From Variovorax sp. 679 (GTDB lineage Bacteria > Pseudomonadota > Gammaproteobacteria > Burkholderiales > Burkholderiaceae_C), in contig NZ_RXFS01000013.1 of the NCBI RefSeq assembly GCF_003952185.1, positions 62,001 to 126,000 on the forward strand: 64,000 nucleotides of DNA, read 5' to 3'. The notes beneath the pieces are model-generated. The model was given only the letters and a program-made list of their open reading frames with translations, searched no databases and was not told the origin of the DNA. Below are positions 16,945 through 27,490 of this stretch, piece after piece. The position numbers and the translations under genes were made by a program. Numbering within the stretch: the first letter of the stretch is position 1; each line of letters begins with the position of its first letter.

Positions 16945-17924
16945 GAAGGACTGGTCGCGGCGCGCTGCCGGCGTGGCGGCGCGATGGGCTGACCCGCGAC
17001 TGTCGGCGATGCTCTCTTGCGGCTACCTGACGAAGCGCCCTTCTCGCGAACCGCATCGAGCAGCCAGTCACGGAAAGCCACGACTTTCGGCCAGTCGCGG
17101 CTGGCTTCGGGACACACGAGGTAGTAGGCGAAGTCTTCGAGCCATGTCACGTTCGAGAGCTGGACGAGCCGGCCCTGCGCGATCTCGGAGGCCATCATGG
17201 CGGCGGGCAGCAGGGCCGCGCCCTGCCCCGCGAGCACCGCCTGCAGCAGCAGGCTGGTATCGCCGAAAGAAGGCCCACGCGCCGGGCCGGCATCGTCGAT
17301 GCCCTGCGCCTCGAACCAGAGGCGCCAGCCCTTGCGATCGGCATCGTTCACGCGCGGCCACCGCAGCAGGTCGGCCGGCTGCTTCGGTTTGCCATGCCCG
17401 GCGACCAGCGCGGGCGCGGCGACCGGCACCATCTCGACCGTCAGCACGCGCTGGCTCGCAAGCCCGGGGTACTGGCCCATGCCGTGGCGGATGGCAACAT
17501 CCACGCCGTCGCGCGAGAAATCGGCCAGCGCATTGCTGGTCAGCACCTGCAGGTCGATGTCGGGATGCGCATCCTGGAAGGACTTGAGGCGCGGCACGAG
17601 CCAGGCGGAAGCGAAGAACGGCGTGGCGCTCACGGTGAGCAGGCCGGTCTGCGGGGGCACGGCCACCTTCTGCGTGGCGTCGCTGATCTGTCTGAATGCA
17701 TTGCGCACGGGCGGCAGGTAGGCCTGGCCCGCATCGGTCAGGAAGATGCCCCGGTTGACGCGGCGGAACAGCTGCACGCCGAGGTGCAGTTCCAGCGTCT
17801 TGACGAGCTGGCTCACTGCCCCCGGGGTCACGCAGAGTTCGTCCGCCGCGTTCTTCACCGAGAGATGCCGGGCGGCCGCCTCGAAGGCGCGCAGCGCGTT
17901 GAGCGGAGGAAGTTGGTGTTCCAT
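16941..17924 (-). CDS. LysR family regulator (GcvA-like)
   Basis: A 327-residue LysR regulator. The N-terminal HTH (PPLNALRAFEAAARHLSVKN...VTPGAVSQLVKTLE) and the effector-domain segment SRDGVDVAIRHGMGQYPGL match the GcvA subgroup. It has an extra basic, low-complexity tail of about 25 residues. It heads the unit with the DUF1345 and barrel-like genes and is divergent from an MFS transporter (start 18076), the most likely target across the 151-bp gap. Effector unknown. Confidence 0.87.
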   Translation of the reverse strand: MEHQLPPLNALRAFEAAARHLSVKNAADELCVTPGAVSQLVKTLELHLGVQLFRRVNRGIFLTDAGQAYLPPVRNAFRQISDATQKVAVPPQTGLLTVSATPFFASAWLVPRLKSFQDAHPDIDLQVLTSNALADFSRDGVDVAIRHGMGQYPGLASQRVLTVEMVPVAAPALVAGHGKPKQPADLLRWPRVNDADRKGWRLWFEAQGIDDAGPARGPSFGDTSLLLQAVLAGQGAALLPAAMMASEIAQGRLVQLSNVTWLEDFAYYLVCPEASRDWPKVVAFRDWLLDAVREKGASSGSRKRASPTVAGQPIAPPRRQRAATSPS

Positions 17925-18075
17925 TGTTTAGCCGATCTGAACTGAAAGAAGCAGAAATTCTGGTTTGCCGTGGAGGCCCGGAAGCTGGAACATCCACTTT
18001 GGTTTTGCCGAGAAAGAGCACTTGGCCTCGAATTCCCGAAACCACGGCGTTAGATATTCTGATTCAGACATCCGC

Positions 18076-19386
18076 ATGATGAACACCCCCTCTCCATCGC
18101 AAGGCGCAGGCCTGTTCCGTGGCTGGCTGGTGGTCGCGGGCGCCTTTGCCGTGACCTTCGTCGGCTTCGGCTGTGCCTACACCTTCAGCGCTTTCCTCGA
18201 ATCGCTGCAGAAAGACTTCGGCGCCTCGCGCGGCTCGGTCTCGCTGGTGTTCTCGCTGGCGGGTTTTCTCTACTTCGGCCTGGGCGTGCTCAGCGGGCCG
18301 CTGGCCGACCGCTGGGGTTCGCGGCGGCTGGCCGTCGCCGGCATGGTGCTGGTCGGGCTGGGGCTGGCGCTCGCGGGACAGGCGCGCAGCCTCACGCAGA
18401 TCTACCTGGCCTACGGGCTGGGCGTCGGCCTGGGGGTGGGCGCCTCGTACGTGCCGGTGCTGGGTGCGGTGCAGCGCTGGTTCGTCCGGCGGCGCGGCTT
18501 CGCCTCGGGGCTGGCCGTGAGCGGCATCGGCGTGGGCACGCTAGTGATGCCGCCGCTGGCATCGATCTTCATCGAGACGCTGGGCTGGCGCCACGCGTAC
18601 CTGGCGCTCGGCGCCCTGGCCGTGGTGGTGGGCGTGGGCATGGCGCTGCTGATCGAGAACGACCCGCGCGACCGCGGGCTGGGCCCCGACGGCGATCCGC
18701 CGCAGCCGTTGGCCCCATCGGCCAGACCCGAGGGCTTCACGGTGCGCGATGCCGTGCGCTCGAGGCGCTTCATCGGCCTCTACGTGGCCTGCCTCATCAG
18801 CTCGTTCGGCCTGTTCGTGCCTTTCGTGCACCTAGTGCCCTATGCGCTGGACCATGGCGTGCCCAATGCTTCGGCGGTGCTGCTGCTGGGCGCAATCGGC
18901 GTCGGAAGTACTGCCGGGCGATTCTTCCTCGGCGGGCTGGCCGACCGCATGGGCCGCGCGCAGACCATGCTGCTGATGTCGACCGGCATGGCGCTGTCGC
19001 TGCTCGTATGGGCCGCATCGAGCGGCTTCTGGGGGCTGGCCGTGTTCGCCTTCTTCTACGGCGCGTTCTACGGCGGCTTCGTCGCACTGCTGCCGGCGCT
19101 GGTGATGGACTACTTCGGCGGACGCAACATCGGCGCGATCATCGGCGTGCTGTACACCAGCGTGGCCTTCGGCACGCTGGTAGGCCCGGCCGCGGCGGGC
19201 TACGCGTTCGACCTCAGCCGAAGCTACCTCTTGCCGATCCTGTTCAGCGTGGGCGCCAACCTGGTAGCGGCCGCCATCATGTGGTCCATGTCGCGGGCGG
19301 ATGCCTCCGCCTCTGCAAAGCCTGCCACAGCGGGTTCGGCGCGGAGTACAGTGCCGCATGACCCAAGCACAGCCCGCCGCTTCTAG
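18076..19386 (+). CDS. MFS transporter (monocarboxylate/oxalate-formate type)
   Basis: A 436-residue major facilitator with 12 predicted helices. The loop 2-3 signature GPLADRWGSRRLAV and its second-half echo GGLADRMGRAQT are present, as is the RGWLVVAGAFAVTFVGFG opening typical of the monocarboxylate/oxalate-formate antiporter group. The start is ATG 18076 or the adjacent ATG 18079; the longer frame from 17965 is rejected because it has no transporter sequence. Divergent from a GcvA-like LysR gene. Probable substrate: a small carboxylate, unproven. Confidence 0.85.
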   Translation: MMNTPSPSQGAGLFRGWLVVAGAFAVTFVGFGCAYTFSAFLESLQKDFGASRGSVSLVFSLAGFLYFGLGVLSGPLADRWGSRRLAVAGMVLVGLGLALAGQARSLTQIYLAYGLGVGLGVGASYVPVLGAVQRWFVRRRGFASGLAVSGIGVGTLVMPPLASIFIETLGWRHAYLALGALAVVVGVGMALLIENDPRDRGLGPDGDPPQPLAPSARPEGFTVRDAVRSRRFIGLYVACLISSFGLFVPFVHLVPYALDHGVPNASAVLLLGAIGVGSTAGRFFLGGLADRMGRAQTMLLMSTGMALSLLVWAASSGFWGLAVFAFFYGAFYGGFVALLPALVMDYFGGRNIGAIIGVLYTSVAFGTLVGPAAAGYAFDLSRSYLLPILFSVGANLVAAAIMWSMSRADASASAKPATAGSARSTVPHDPSTARRF

Positions 19387-19519
19387 CCCGCCATCCGCAT
19401 CGGCGGCCCCCGTCGAGATCACGGAGAACCAGGCGATCCTGCGCGCCTGGGTACTCTTCACCGTGCTGTTCGTGGTGGTGATCTGCCTTCTGTGGGTCGT
19501 GCAGTCCCGCTACGGCTGA
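19358..19519 (+). CDS. Small single-pass membrane protein
   Basis: A 53-residue protein: a polar Pro/Ala/Ser-rich N-terminus, then one transmembrane helix (AWVLFTVLFVVVICLLWVV) and a short SRYG tail. ATG 19358 lies inside the last 29 bp of the MFS gene in another frame, so translation may be coupled to the transporter. Its composition is a good transmembrane segment and unlike an accidental frame, but no family is recognised. It could be a small partner of the transporter. Confidence 0.55.
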   Translation: MTQAQPAASSPPSASAAPVEITENQAILRAWVLFTVLFVVVICLLWVVQSRYG

Positions 19520-19540
19520 CAGCTACCGCCGGCGTCCGGC

Positions 19541-20440
19541 TCAGGACGCCTTCTTCTGCACCAGCTTCAGCACGCTCGAGAAATCGAGCGCGCCGTGTCC
19601 TGCGAGGCTGTGGGCCGCGTACAGGCTGCGCGCCAGCCCGCCCAGCGGCGTGGCCGCGCGCACGGCGGCGGCGTTTTCCTGCGCGAGGCCCAGGTCCTTG
19701 AGCATCAGGTCGGTGCCGAAGCCGCCGGCGTAGTTCTTCGATGCGGGAGACGTTTCCATCACGCCCGGCATCGGGTTGTACTTCTCGAGCGCCCAGTTGC
19801 CGCCCGAGCTGCGGCGCATGATTTCCGACAGCACCTTCGGATCGAGCCCGTTGGCCACGCCCAGTGCCAGCGCTTCCGATGTGCCGATCATCAGGATGCC
19901 GAGGAGCATGTTGTTGCAGATCTTCGCGGTCTGCCCCGCGCCTGCCGCGCCGGCATGGAAGATGTTGGCCCCCATCTTCTCTAGCACCGGGCGGGCGCGC
20001 TCCAGGTCCTGCGTCTCGCCGCCGACCATGAAGGTCAGCGTGCCGGCAATCGCGCCGCCGGTGCCGCCCGACACGGGCGCGTCGATCATCGCGATGCCCT
20101 TGGCCGCAGCAGCCTCGGCCACCTTGCGCGACGTGGCCGCCGCGATGGTGCTGCTGTCGATCACCAGCGTGCCGGCGCGGATGCTGTCGAGCAGCCCGGG
20201 CTTGCCGGCGCCGCCCAGGAACAGGCCCTCGACGTGCGCGCTGGCCGGCAGCATGCTGATGACGACCTCGGCATCGGCCACCGTCTCGGCCGCCGACTTC
20301 GCAATGGGCAGGCCCTCGGCGCCGAACTTCTTGCAGGCCTCGGCCGAGAGGTCGAAGGCGCTGAGCGTATGGCCTGCCTTGAGCAGGTTCATGGCCATCG
20401 GGCCGCCCATGTTGCCGAGGCCGATGAATGCGATCTTCAT
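19541..20440 (-). CDS. mmsB: 3-hydroxyisobutyrate dehydrogenase
   Basis: A 299-residue beta-hydroxyacid dehydrogenase that oxidises 3-hydroxyisobutyrate to methylmalonate semialdehyde with NAD. The N-terminal Rossmann motif is IGLGNMGGPMA; DAPVSGGTGGA is the substrate-binding signature; Lys in GQTAKICNNM is the catalytic residue. It is the last gene of a four-gene same-strand set (mmsA, acyl-CoA dehydrogenase, hydrolase, mmsB) for valine breakdown, which strengthens the substrate call. Confidence 0.94.
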   Translation of the reverse strand: MKIAFIGLGNMGGPMAMNLLKAGHTLSAFDLSAEACKKFGAEGLPIAKSAAETVADAEVVISMLPASAHVEGLFLGGAGKPGLLDSIRAGTLVIDSSTIAAATSRKVAEAAAAKGIAMIDAPVSGGTGGAIAGTLTFMVGGETQDLERARPVLEKMGANIFHAGAAGAGQTAKICNNMLLGILMIGTSEALALGVANGLDPKVLSEIMRRSSGGNWALEKYNPMPGVMETSPASKNYAGGFGTDLMLKDLGLAQENAAAVRAATPLGGLARSLYAAHSLAGHGALDFSSVLKLVQKKAS

Positions 20441-20480
20441 GTGTCTTGTCTCCGTTGTTCTGTGCAGGAAGTAGCGAGGG

Positions 20481-21596
20481 TCAGGCCAGCGACGCCAGCT
20501 CCGCCGGCATATCGCCGCGCGGACGCAGGTGGTCTTCGATGAAGGCCGGCGTGATCTCCTCGAGCGTGGCCGGGTTCCAGCGCGGGTTGCGGTCCTTGTC
20601 GACCAGCACCGCGCGGATGCCTTCGGCGAAGTCCTTGTGCGCGCAGAAGCCCAGCGAGGCCCAGTATTCGAGGCGAAATACCTCGGCAAGCGACATGCGC
20701 AGCACGCGCTGCCACAGTTCGAAGCTCAGCGCGGCCGAGCTCGGCGCGCCCTTGGCGAAGGTCTTGGCCGCCGTCTGCAGCCATGCATCGTCGCTCTGCA
20801 GCTCACCCAGGCGCTTCGCGATGTCGAGCAGGTCGTCGCCGGCCATCAGGGCATTGATGGTGTCGTAGTGCTCGCGCACCTTCGAGGCGGGCATTTCGGT
20901 GCCTTCGCCCGCCTTGGCGAGGATGCGCGACAGCGTGGCGCGGTCGGCCTTCTGCTCGCCCGCCCACTGCGTCGCGGCGATGGCTTCGAGCACATCGCCC
21001 TTGCGCTCCTGCGGCACCAGCACGTCGGCCAGCCCGCAGAAAATGGTGTCGGCGGCATTGACGTTGGCGGCCGTGAGCGCCAGGAACAGCCCGGTGCGGC
21101 CCGGCGTGCGGCGCAGGAACCAGCTGCCGCCCACGTCGGGATACAGGCCGATGTTGATCTCGGGCATGGCGATGCGGCTCTGCAGCGTCATCACGCGATG
21201 CGAGGCGCCGGCCAGCAGGCCCACGCCGCCGCCCATCACGATGCCGTGGCCCCAGCACAGGAAGGGTTTCGGGAAGGTGTGGATCAGGTAGTCGAGCTCG
21301 TACTCCTCGCGGAAGAAGTCCTCCGCGTAGGTGTTGCGCGCGGGGCCGCAGTCGAGCAGCGTCTGGTAGAGCTGGCGCAGGTCGCCGCCGGCGCAGAAGG
21401 CCTTCTCGCCCGCGGCCTGCAGCAGCACGCCGACGATGCCGGCGTCGCCCGCCCACTCGCGCAGCTTGGGCGTGAGCAGGCGCACCATGTCCACCGACAG
21501 CGCGTTGAGCGAAGCCGGTGCGTTGAGCGTGGCCACGGCAAAGCGCTGGCCGCCGGCGGTCTTGATTTCGTCGAAGAGAACTACGTTGTCTGTCAT
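20481..21596 (-). CDS. 3-hydroxyisobutyryl-CoA hydrolase (enoyl-CoA hydratase/isomerase family)
   Basis: A 371-residue crotonase-fold enzyme; the long C-terminal region and the motif AFCAGGDLRQLYQ, then EEYELDYLIHTFPKP and MGGGVGLLAGASHRV, are typical of HIBYL-CoA hydrolases, which release free 3-hydroxyisobutyrate. Its neighbours in the valine pathway agree. The longer upstream frame is rejected in favour of ATG 21596. The methacrylyl-CoA hydratase needed before this step is not encoded here and must lie elsewhere. Confidence 0.9.
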   Translation of the reverse strand: MTDNVVLFDEIKTAGGQRFAVATLNAPASLNALSVDMVRLLTPKLREWAGDAGIVGVLLQAAGEKAFCAGGDLRQLYQTLLDCGPARNTYAEDFFREEYELDYLIHTFPKPFLCWGHGIVMGGGVGLLAGASHRVMTLQSRIAMPEINIGLYPDVGGSWFLRRTPGRTGLFLALTAANVNAADTIFCGLADVLVPQERKGDVLEAIAATQWAGEQKADRATLSRILAKAGEGTEMPASKVREHYDTINALMAGDDLLDIAKRLGELQSDDAWLQTAAKTFAKGAPSSAALSFELWQRVLRMSLAEVFRLEYWASLGFCAHKDFAEGIRAVLVDKDRNPRWNPATLEEITPAFIEDHLRPRGDMPAELASLA

Positions 21597-21624
21597 TGTC
21601 TTGAGAGGTTCCGGATGCGGGGCT

Positions 21625-22779
21625 TCAGCGGATGTCGCTGTCCCCTTCCAGCAATTTTCGCGCAACGATCACGCGCATGATCTCGTTGGTGCCTTCGAGA
21701 ATCTGGTGCACGCGGGCATCGCGAACCAGCCGCTCCAGCGGGAACTCGCTGAGGTAGCCGTAGCCGCCGTGCAGTTGCAGCGCGTCGTTGCAGACGTTGA
21801 AGCCGGCATCTGTCGCGAAACGCTTGGCCATCGCGCAATAGGTGCTCGCATCGGCATGGCCGGCGTCGAGCTTCGATGCCGCAAGCCGCACCATCTGCCG
21901 TGCCGCGACCAGCTCGGTCGCCATGTCGGCCAGCTTGAACTGCAGCGCCTGGAAGCTCGCGAGCGGCTTGCCGAACTGCTGGCGCTCGTGCAGGTAGCGG
22001 CGCGCCGCGTCGAGCGCGCCCTGGGCCGCGCCCACCGAGCAGGTCGCGATGTTGATGCGCCCGCCGTCCAGCCCCTTCATGGCAATGCGAAAGCCCTCGC
22101 CCTCCTTGCCCAGCAGGTTCTGCGCGGGAATGCGCACGTTGTCGAAGTTGATGGTGCGCGTGGGCTGGCTGTTCCAGCCCATCTTGTGTTCCTTCTTGCC
22201 GTAGCTGATGCCCGGCGCGTCGGCAGGCACCGCGAAGGCCGAGATGCCGCTCGCGCCCGCGCCGCCCGTGCGCGCCATCAGCACCAGCACATCGGTCGAG
22301 CCCGCGCCCGAGATGAAGGCCTTGCCGCCGTTGATGACGTACTCGGTGCCCTGCAGCTCGGCGCGCGTCTTGAGCGAGCCCGCATCCGATCCGGCGCCGG
22401 GCTCGGTCAGGCAGTACGACGCGAGCTTGCGCCCGCTCGTCAGCTCTTCGCCCCACTGCTGCGCGACCGCATCGGTCGCCCAGGTGCCGAGCATCCACGT
22501 CGCCATGTTGTGGATCGTGATGAAGGCCGTGGTCGAGGGGTCGACCGCGGCCATCTCCTCGAACACCAGCGCGGCGTCGAGGCGCGGCAGGCCCAGGCCG
22601 CCGATGCGCTCGGGCGCGTACAGGCCGCAGAAGCCCAGCTCGCCGGCCTTGGCGATCGCCTCCTTCGGGAAGATGGCCTCCGCGTCCCATTGCGCCGCGT
22701 GCGGCGCGAACTCGGCCTGTGCAAAGGCTCGCGCGCTCTCGGCGAAGGCGCGCTGCTCTTCGGAAAGTTCGAAGTCCAT
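21625..22779 (-). CDS. Isobutyryl-CoA dehydrogenase-type acyl-CoA dehydrogenase
   Basis: A 384-residue FAD enzyme with the acyl-CoA dehydrogenase signatures YCLTEPGAGSDAGS and QLHGGYGYL, a near-C-terminal catalytic-Glu region (ILEGTNEIMRVI) and a normal length. It introduces the alpha,beta double bond in short branched acyl-CoA; isobutyryl-CoA is inferred from the operon, which supplies the later valine steps. It begins 12 bp after mmsA. Confidence 0.9.
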   Translation of the reverse strand: MDFELSEEQRAFAESARAFAQAEFAPHAAQWDAEAIFPKEAIAKAGELGFCGLYAPERIGGLGLPRLDAALVFEEMAAVDPSTTAFITIHNMATWMLGTWATDAVAQQWGEELTSGRKLASYCLTEPGAGSDAGSLKTRAELQGTEYVINGGKAFISGAGSTDVLVLMARTGGAGASGISAFAVPADAPGISYGKKEHKMGWNSQPTRTINFDNVRIPAQNLLGKEGEGFRIAMKGLDGGRINIATCSVGAAQGALDAARRYLHERQQFGKPLASFQALQFKLADMATELVAARQMVRLAASKLDAGHADASTYCAMAKRFATDAGFNVCNDALQLHGGYGYLSEFPLERLVRDARVHQILEGTNEIMRVIVARKLLEGDSDIR

Positions 22780-22791
22780 CCGCCGGACTTC

Positions 22792-24315
<1,524 letters not shown>

Positions 24316-24390
24316 GGGGTTTGTCTCCTGTGAATCCTGTGAAATCGGGTGCCGGGCTGGCCGGTTCGGTCACGCATCCTAGCTTTGCAG

Positions 24391-24413
24391 ATTTGCCATG
24401 ACAATAGACAAAT
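24391..24413. promoter_or_regulatory. Candidate LysR operator between mmsA and its regulator
   Basis: ATTTG (24391-24395) and CAAAT (24409-24413) form an inverted repeat with a 13-bp spacer in an unusually AT-rich spot. Related TTTGCAG (24384-24390) and TTTGCAAAAATGCA (24425-24438) elements flank it. Position between divergent genes suits a LysR box. Confidence 0.45.
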
Positions 24414-24467
24414 ATGCGCGACGGCTTTGCAAAAATGCAGAGCCTGGAATCGAGGAAAAGAAGGCAC

Positions 24468-25373
24468 ATGGACTGGGACAACCTGCGGTACTTCCTGGAG
24501 CTCGCCCGCTCGGGCACGCTGATGAGCGCCGCGCGCCGGCTGGAGGTCGATCACACCACCGTGGCACGCCGCATCCAGGCCCTGGAAAAGGAAGTCGGCG
24601 CCCCGCTTTTCTCGCGCGAGGCGGGCGGCCACCGGCTCACCGAAGCGGGCCGGCGGCTGCAGCCGCAGGTCGAGGCGATGGAGAGCGCGTTCCAGGCCGT
24701 GGAGAGCACGGCGCCCGCTTCACAGGAAGGCCTTTCGGGGCTGGTGCGCATCGGTGCCACCGAGGGCTTCGGAACGGTGATGCTGGCGCCGCAACTCGCA
24801 CTGTTCGCTGTGCAACACCCCCGGCTCACCATCGACCTGCTCGCGATGCCGCGGCTCGTTCACCTGTCGCGGCGCGAGGCCGACATCGTGATCTCGCTCG
24901 AACGGCCCGCGCGCGGCCCGGTGGTCGTCACCAAGCTCACCGACTACACGCTGCGGCTCTATGCATCGAAGCAGTACCTGGCCACGCACAAGCCGATCAG
25001 CACGCGAGAAGACCTGCGCGGCCATACCTTCATCAGCTACGTGGACGACCTGCTCTTCAGCAAGGAGCTGCAGTACCTGGACGAACTTCACCGCCCCGAG
25101 AGCTTCGCGCTGCGCAGCACCAGCGTGCTCGCGCAGCACAGCGCCGTGGCGGCGGGCGCGGGCATCGCGGTGCTGCCGGCCTTCATCGCGGAGAACGACA
25201 GCGCACTGCAGCCCGTGCTGCCGGGGCAGGCTAATTTCACGCGCACCTTCTGGATGTCGATGCCGGCGGAGACCAAGCATCTCGTGCGGATGCAGGCGAC
25301 GTGGGAGTTCCTGCGCAAGACCGTCGAGGCACAGCGCGAACGGCTGCTGCTCGACGCCGAAGGACGGGGCTGA
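24468..25373 (+). CDS. LysR family regulator, probable controller of the valine operon
   Basis: A 301-residue LysR protein; HTH in WDNLRYFLELARSGTLMSAARR...HTTVARRIQALE and a type 2 periplasmic-binding domain. The N-terminus resembles the subgroup of LysR proteins that sit beside mmsA in betaproteobacteria. ATG 24468 follows AAGAAGG; the earlier ATG at 24414 is rejected. Divergence from mmsA with TTTGC-rich repeats between them supports control of the valine genes. It converges on another LysR gene with a 24-bp gap. Confidence 0.86.
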   Translation: MDWDNLRYFLELARSGTLMSAARRLEVDHTTVARRIQALEKEVGAPLFSREAGGHRLTEAGRRLQPQVEAMESAFQAVESTAPASQEGLSGLVRIGATEGFGTVMLAPQLALFAVQHPRLTIDLLAMPRLVHLSRREADIVISLERPARGPVVVTKLTDYTLRLYASKQYLATHKPISTREDLRGHTFISYVDDLLFSKELQYLDELHRPESFALRSTSVLAQHSAVAAGAGIAVLPAFIAENDSALQPVLPGQANFTRTFWMSMPAETKHLVRMQATWEFLRKTVEAQRERLLLDAEGRG

Positions 25374-25397
25374 CGGCACCGTCCGAACAAGCTGCCG

Positions 25398-26381
25398 CTA
25401 CGCTTCTGCTTCGAGGGCGAGCGCGCCCGCGACGGCGACCGGAGCCGGCCGGCCCGCTTCGGCAAGATCACCCAGATAGCCCCACAGCCGTTCCGCCTGG
25501 GCGGCAAGCGGCGCGCGCCGGCGCACGAGCGTGAAGCGCAGTGGCACGTCGAGCTCCCGGCCTCCCGCCCGCACCAGGCGCTTCGCATCGAGATCATCCC
25601 GGACCAGCGCTTGCGGCAGCCACGCCACGCCCAGGCTGGACAGCGCCATGAACCGCAGCCCGTCCGTCAGGCTGGCGCTGTGGTTCTGCTGCAGGCGCAG
25701 CGCGCCGCTGCGCTGCAGCATCGGCGCCAGCGACCAGCCCAGGTGGCACTCCTCTGCGTAGCCGAGGAAGGAAACCGGCTCGGCGCCGCGATCCCGCAGG
25801 TCGAACAACGGCCGGCCTGCCGCGTTGGGCGCGCTCACCGGCACGAGCTGCTCGCACCCCAACTCCAGCAGCATCTGGCAGTCGCCCGCATCGAAGGCCG
25901 CGCCCAAACGGGCAGCCACCGCGCCAGCCTCGTCGAACAGCGCGACCACGTAGTCCGCCGTACCGTCCGCGAGCATCTCGAAGCATTCCGGCAGGTTATC
26001 GGAGTTCACGCTGAACTTGGCGCTCCTGAAGTCGTTGTGCAGCCTCGGCACCCAGTCGGGAAAGAACACGGCCGACATGATGTGCGGCGCCGCGAAGCAG
26101 ATGCGCAATTGCCTGTCCTCACCGTCGACCTTGATGGACTTGCGCAGCCCCTCAAGAGCGTAGACGACCTCCGAGGAGATGGCCTGCAGACGCTGGCCCG
26201 CCTGCGTGAGCTCCAGAGCCGCCGTGCGCCGGTCGAACACTGGCGCGCCGATCCACTGCTCCAGGCTCTGGATGCGCCGGCTCAATCCGGACACCGACAC
26301 ATGGCAGCGCTCGGCCGCGCGGCTGAAGCTGCGGGTCTGGCACAGGACGAGGAAGTCCTTGAGGGTGACCAGGTCGATCAT
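25398..26381 (-). CDS. LysR family regulator, HypT-like subgroup
   Basis: A 327-residue LysR protein. Its HTH (SFSRAAERCHVSVSGLSRRIQSLEQWIG) and the effector segment LADGTADYVVALFDE...QLVPVSAPNAAGRPLF resemble, from memory, E. coli HypT/YjiE. It starts 178 bp from the divergent DHDPS-family gene (26560) and is the natural regulator of that cassette. Whether it senses hypochlorite-type oxidation, as HypT does, or a pathway metabolite is unknown; the catabolic neighbours favour a metabolite. Confidence 0.84.
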   Translation of the reverse strand: MIDLVTLKDFLVLCQTRSFSRAAERCHVSVSGLSRRIQSLEQWIGAPVFDRRTAALELTQAGQRLQAISSEVVYALEGLRKSIKVDGEDRQLRICFAAPHIMSAVFFPDWVPRLHNDFRSAKFSVNSDNLPECFEMLADGTADYVVALFDEAGAVAARLGAAFDAGDCQMLLELGCEQLVPVSAPNAAGRPLFDLRDRGAEPVSFLGYAEECHLGWSLAPMLQRSGALRLQQNHSASLTDGLRFMALSSLGVAWLPQALVRDDLDAKRLVRAGGRELDVPLRFTLVRRRAPLAAQAERLWGYLGDLAEAGRPAPVAVAGALALEAEA

Positions 26382-26559
26382 TTTGCGATTTCCTCAACAA
26401 ATGGCGGTCGCTGCAGTCTAGCGCGCTCCTTCCTTTTCGAAGGCATCTTCCGGGCGCCATCCATTGCGTATTCCGCAAACCGCTGCGAGCAACCGGCAAC
26501 ACGCGGAAGGCTCCCGCCCAACAGAATTCCTGCACGTTCAAACCACCCCTGAGTTGCAG

Positions 26560-27486
26560 ATGTCGTCCTCTCCAGACCAGCGCCTTCGCGGCGTGCTCGC
26601 CCCGGTTCTCACACCCTTCGACGCCGGACTGAAGCCCGACGCCACGCGCTTCGTGCGCCTGTGCCAATGGCTGGTGGCGCAGGACTGCGGCCTGGCCATG
26701 TTCGGAACCAACTCCGAAGGCAACTCGCTCGCCGTGAGCGAGCGCATCGACCTGCTGGAGCAGGCCATCTCCGCCGGCGTGCCCGCCGCGCGCATGCTGC
26801 CGGGCACGGGCAGCTGCTCGCTGGTCGACGCCGTCCGCCTGACCCGGGCGGCGGTCGACCGCGGCTGCGCCGGCGTGCTCGCGCTGCCGCCGTTCTATTA
26901 CAAGAGCATCACCGACGACGGTCTCTTCGCCTTCTTCAGCGAAGTGATCGAGCGGGTCGGCGACCCGCGCCTGCGCGTCTACCTGTATCACATCCCCCCG
27001 GTGGCGCAGGTCGGCTTCTCGCATGCGCTGGTCGAGCGCCTGCTGCGGCGCTACCCGGGCGTGGTGGCCGGCATGAAGGACACCGGCGGCGACTGGGCCT
27101 ACACCGCGCGAACCATCGAGCTTTTCGGCAGCGAGGGCTTCGACGTCTTCGCGGGCACCGAGACCATCCTGCTCGACACCTTGCGCCGCGGCGGTGCCGG
27201 CTGCATCTCGGCGACCGCCAACGTCAACCCGAAGGCCATCGTGGCGCTGTTCTCCTCGTGGCAGGACGAAGACGCGCCCGCGCGGCAGGCGGCACTCAAC
27301 GCGGTGCGCTCGAAGTTCGCCGCCTATCCGCTGATTCCCGCCATGAAGTCGGCCATCGCCATGGCCACGAACGACCCGCAATGGACGCGCGTGCGTCCGC
27401 CGCTCGAGGCGCTCGACGCCGGCCAGCAAGAGGCCCTGGGGCAAGCCCTGCGGGAACAGTCGTTCGCCATCACCGACCTCGACTGA
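26560..27486 (+). CDS. Dihydrodipicolinate synthase/N-acetylneuraminate lyase family protein
   Basis: A 308-residue class I aldolase-fold enzyme. The Schiff-base Lys is in VVAGMKDTGGDW, the catalytic Tyr in YLYHIPP, and GTNSEGNSL replaces the GTTGES of true DapA, so it is more likely a catabolic lyase or dehydratase (KDG aldolase/kdgD-type) than a lysine-pathway enzyme. ATG 26560 is chosen because upstream sequence in frame is not family-like. It is the first gene of a four-gene cassette with an aminotransferase, a Bug receptor and an enolase-superfamily enzyme. Confidence 0.87.
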   Translation: MSSSPDQRLRGVLAPVLTPFDAGLKPDATRFVRLCQWLVAQDCGLAMFGTNSEGNSLAVSERIDLLEQAISAGVPAARMLPGTGSCSLVDAVRLTRAAVDRGCAGVLALPPFYYKSITDDGLFAFFSEVIERVGDPRLRVYLYHIPPVAQVGFSHALVERLLRRYPGVVAGMKDTGGDWAYTARTIELFGSEGFDVFAGTETILLDTLRRGGAGCISATANVNPKAIVALFSSWQDEDAPARQAALNAVRSKFAAYPLIPAMKSAIAMATNDPQWTRVRPPLEALDAGQQEALGQALREQSFAITDLD

Positions 27487-27490
27487 GTCG

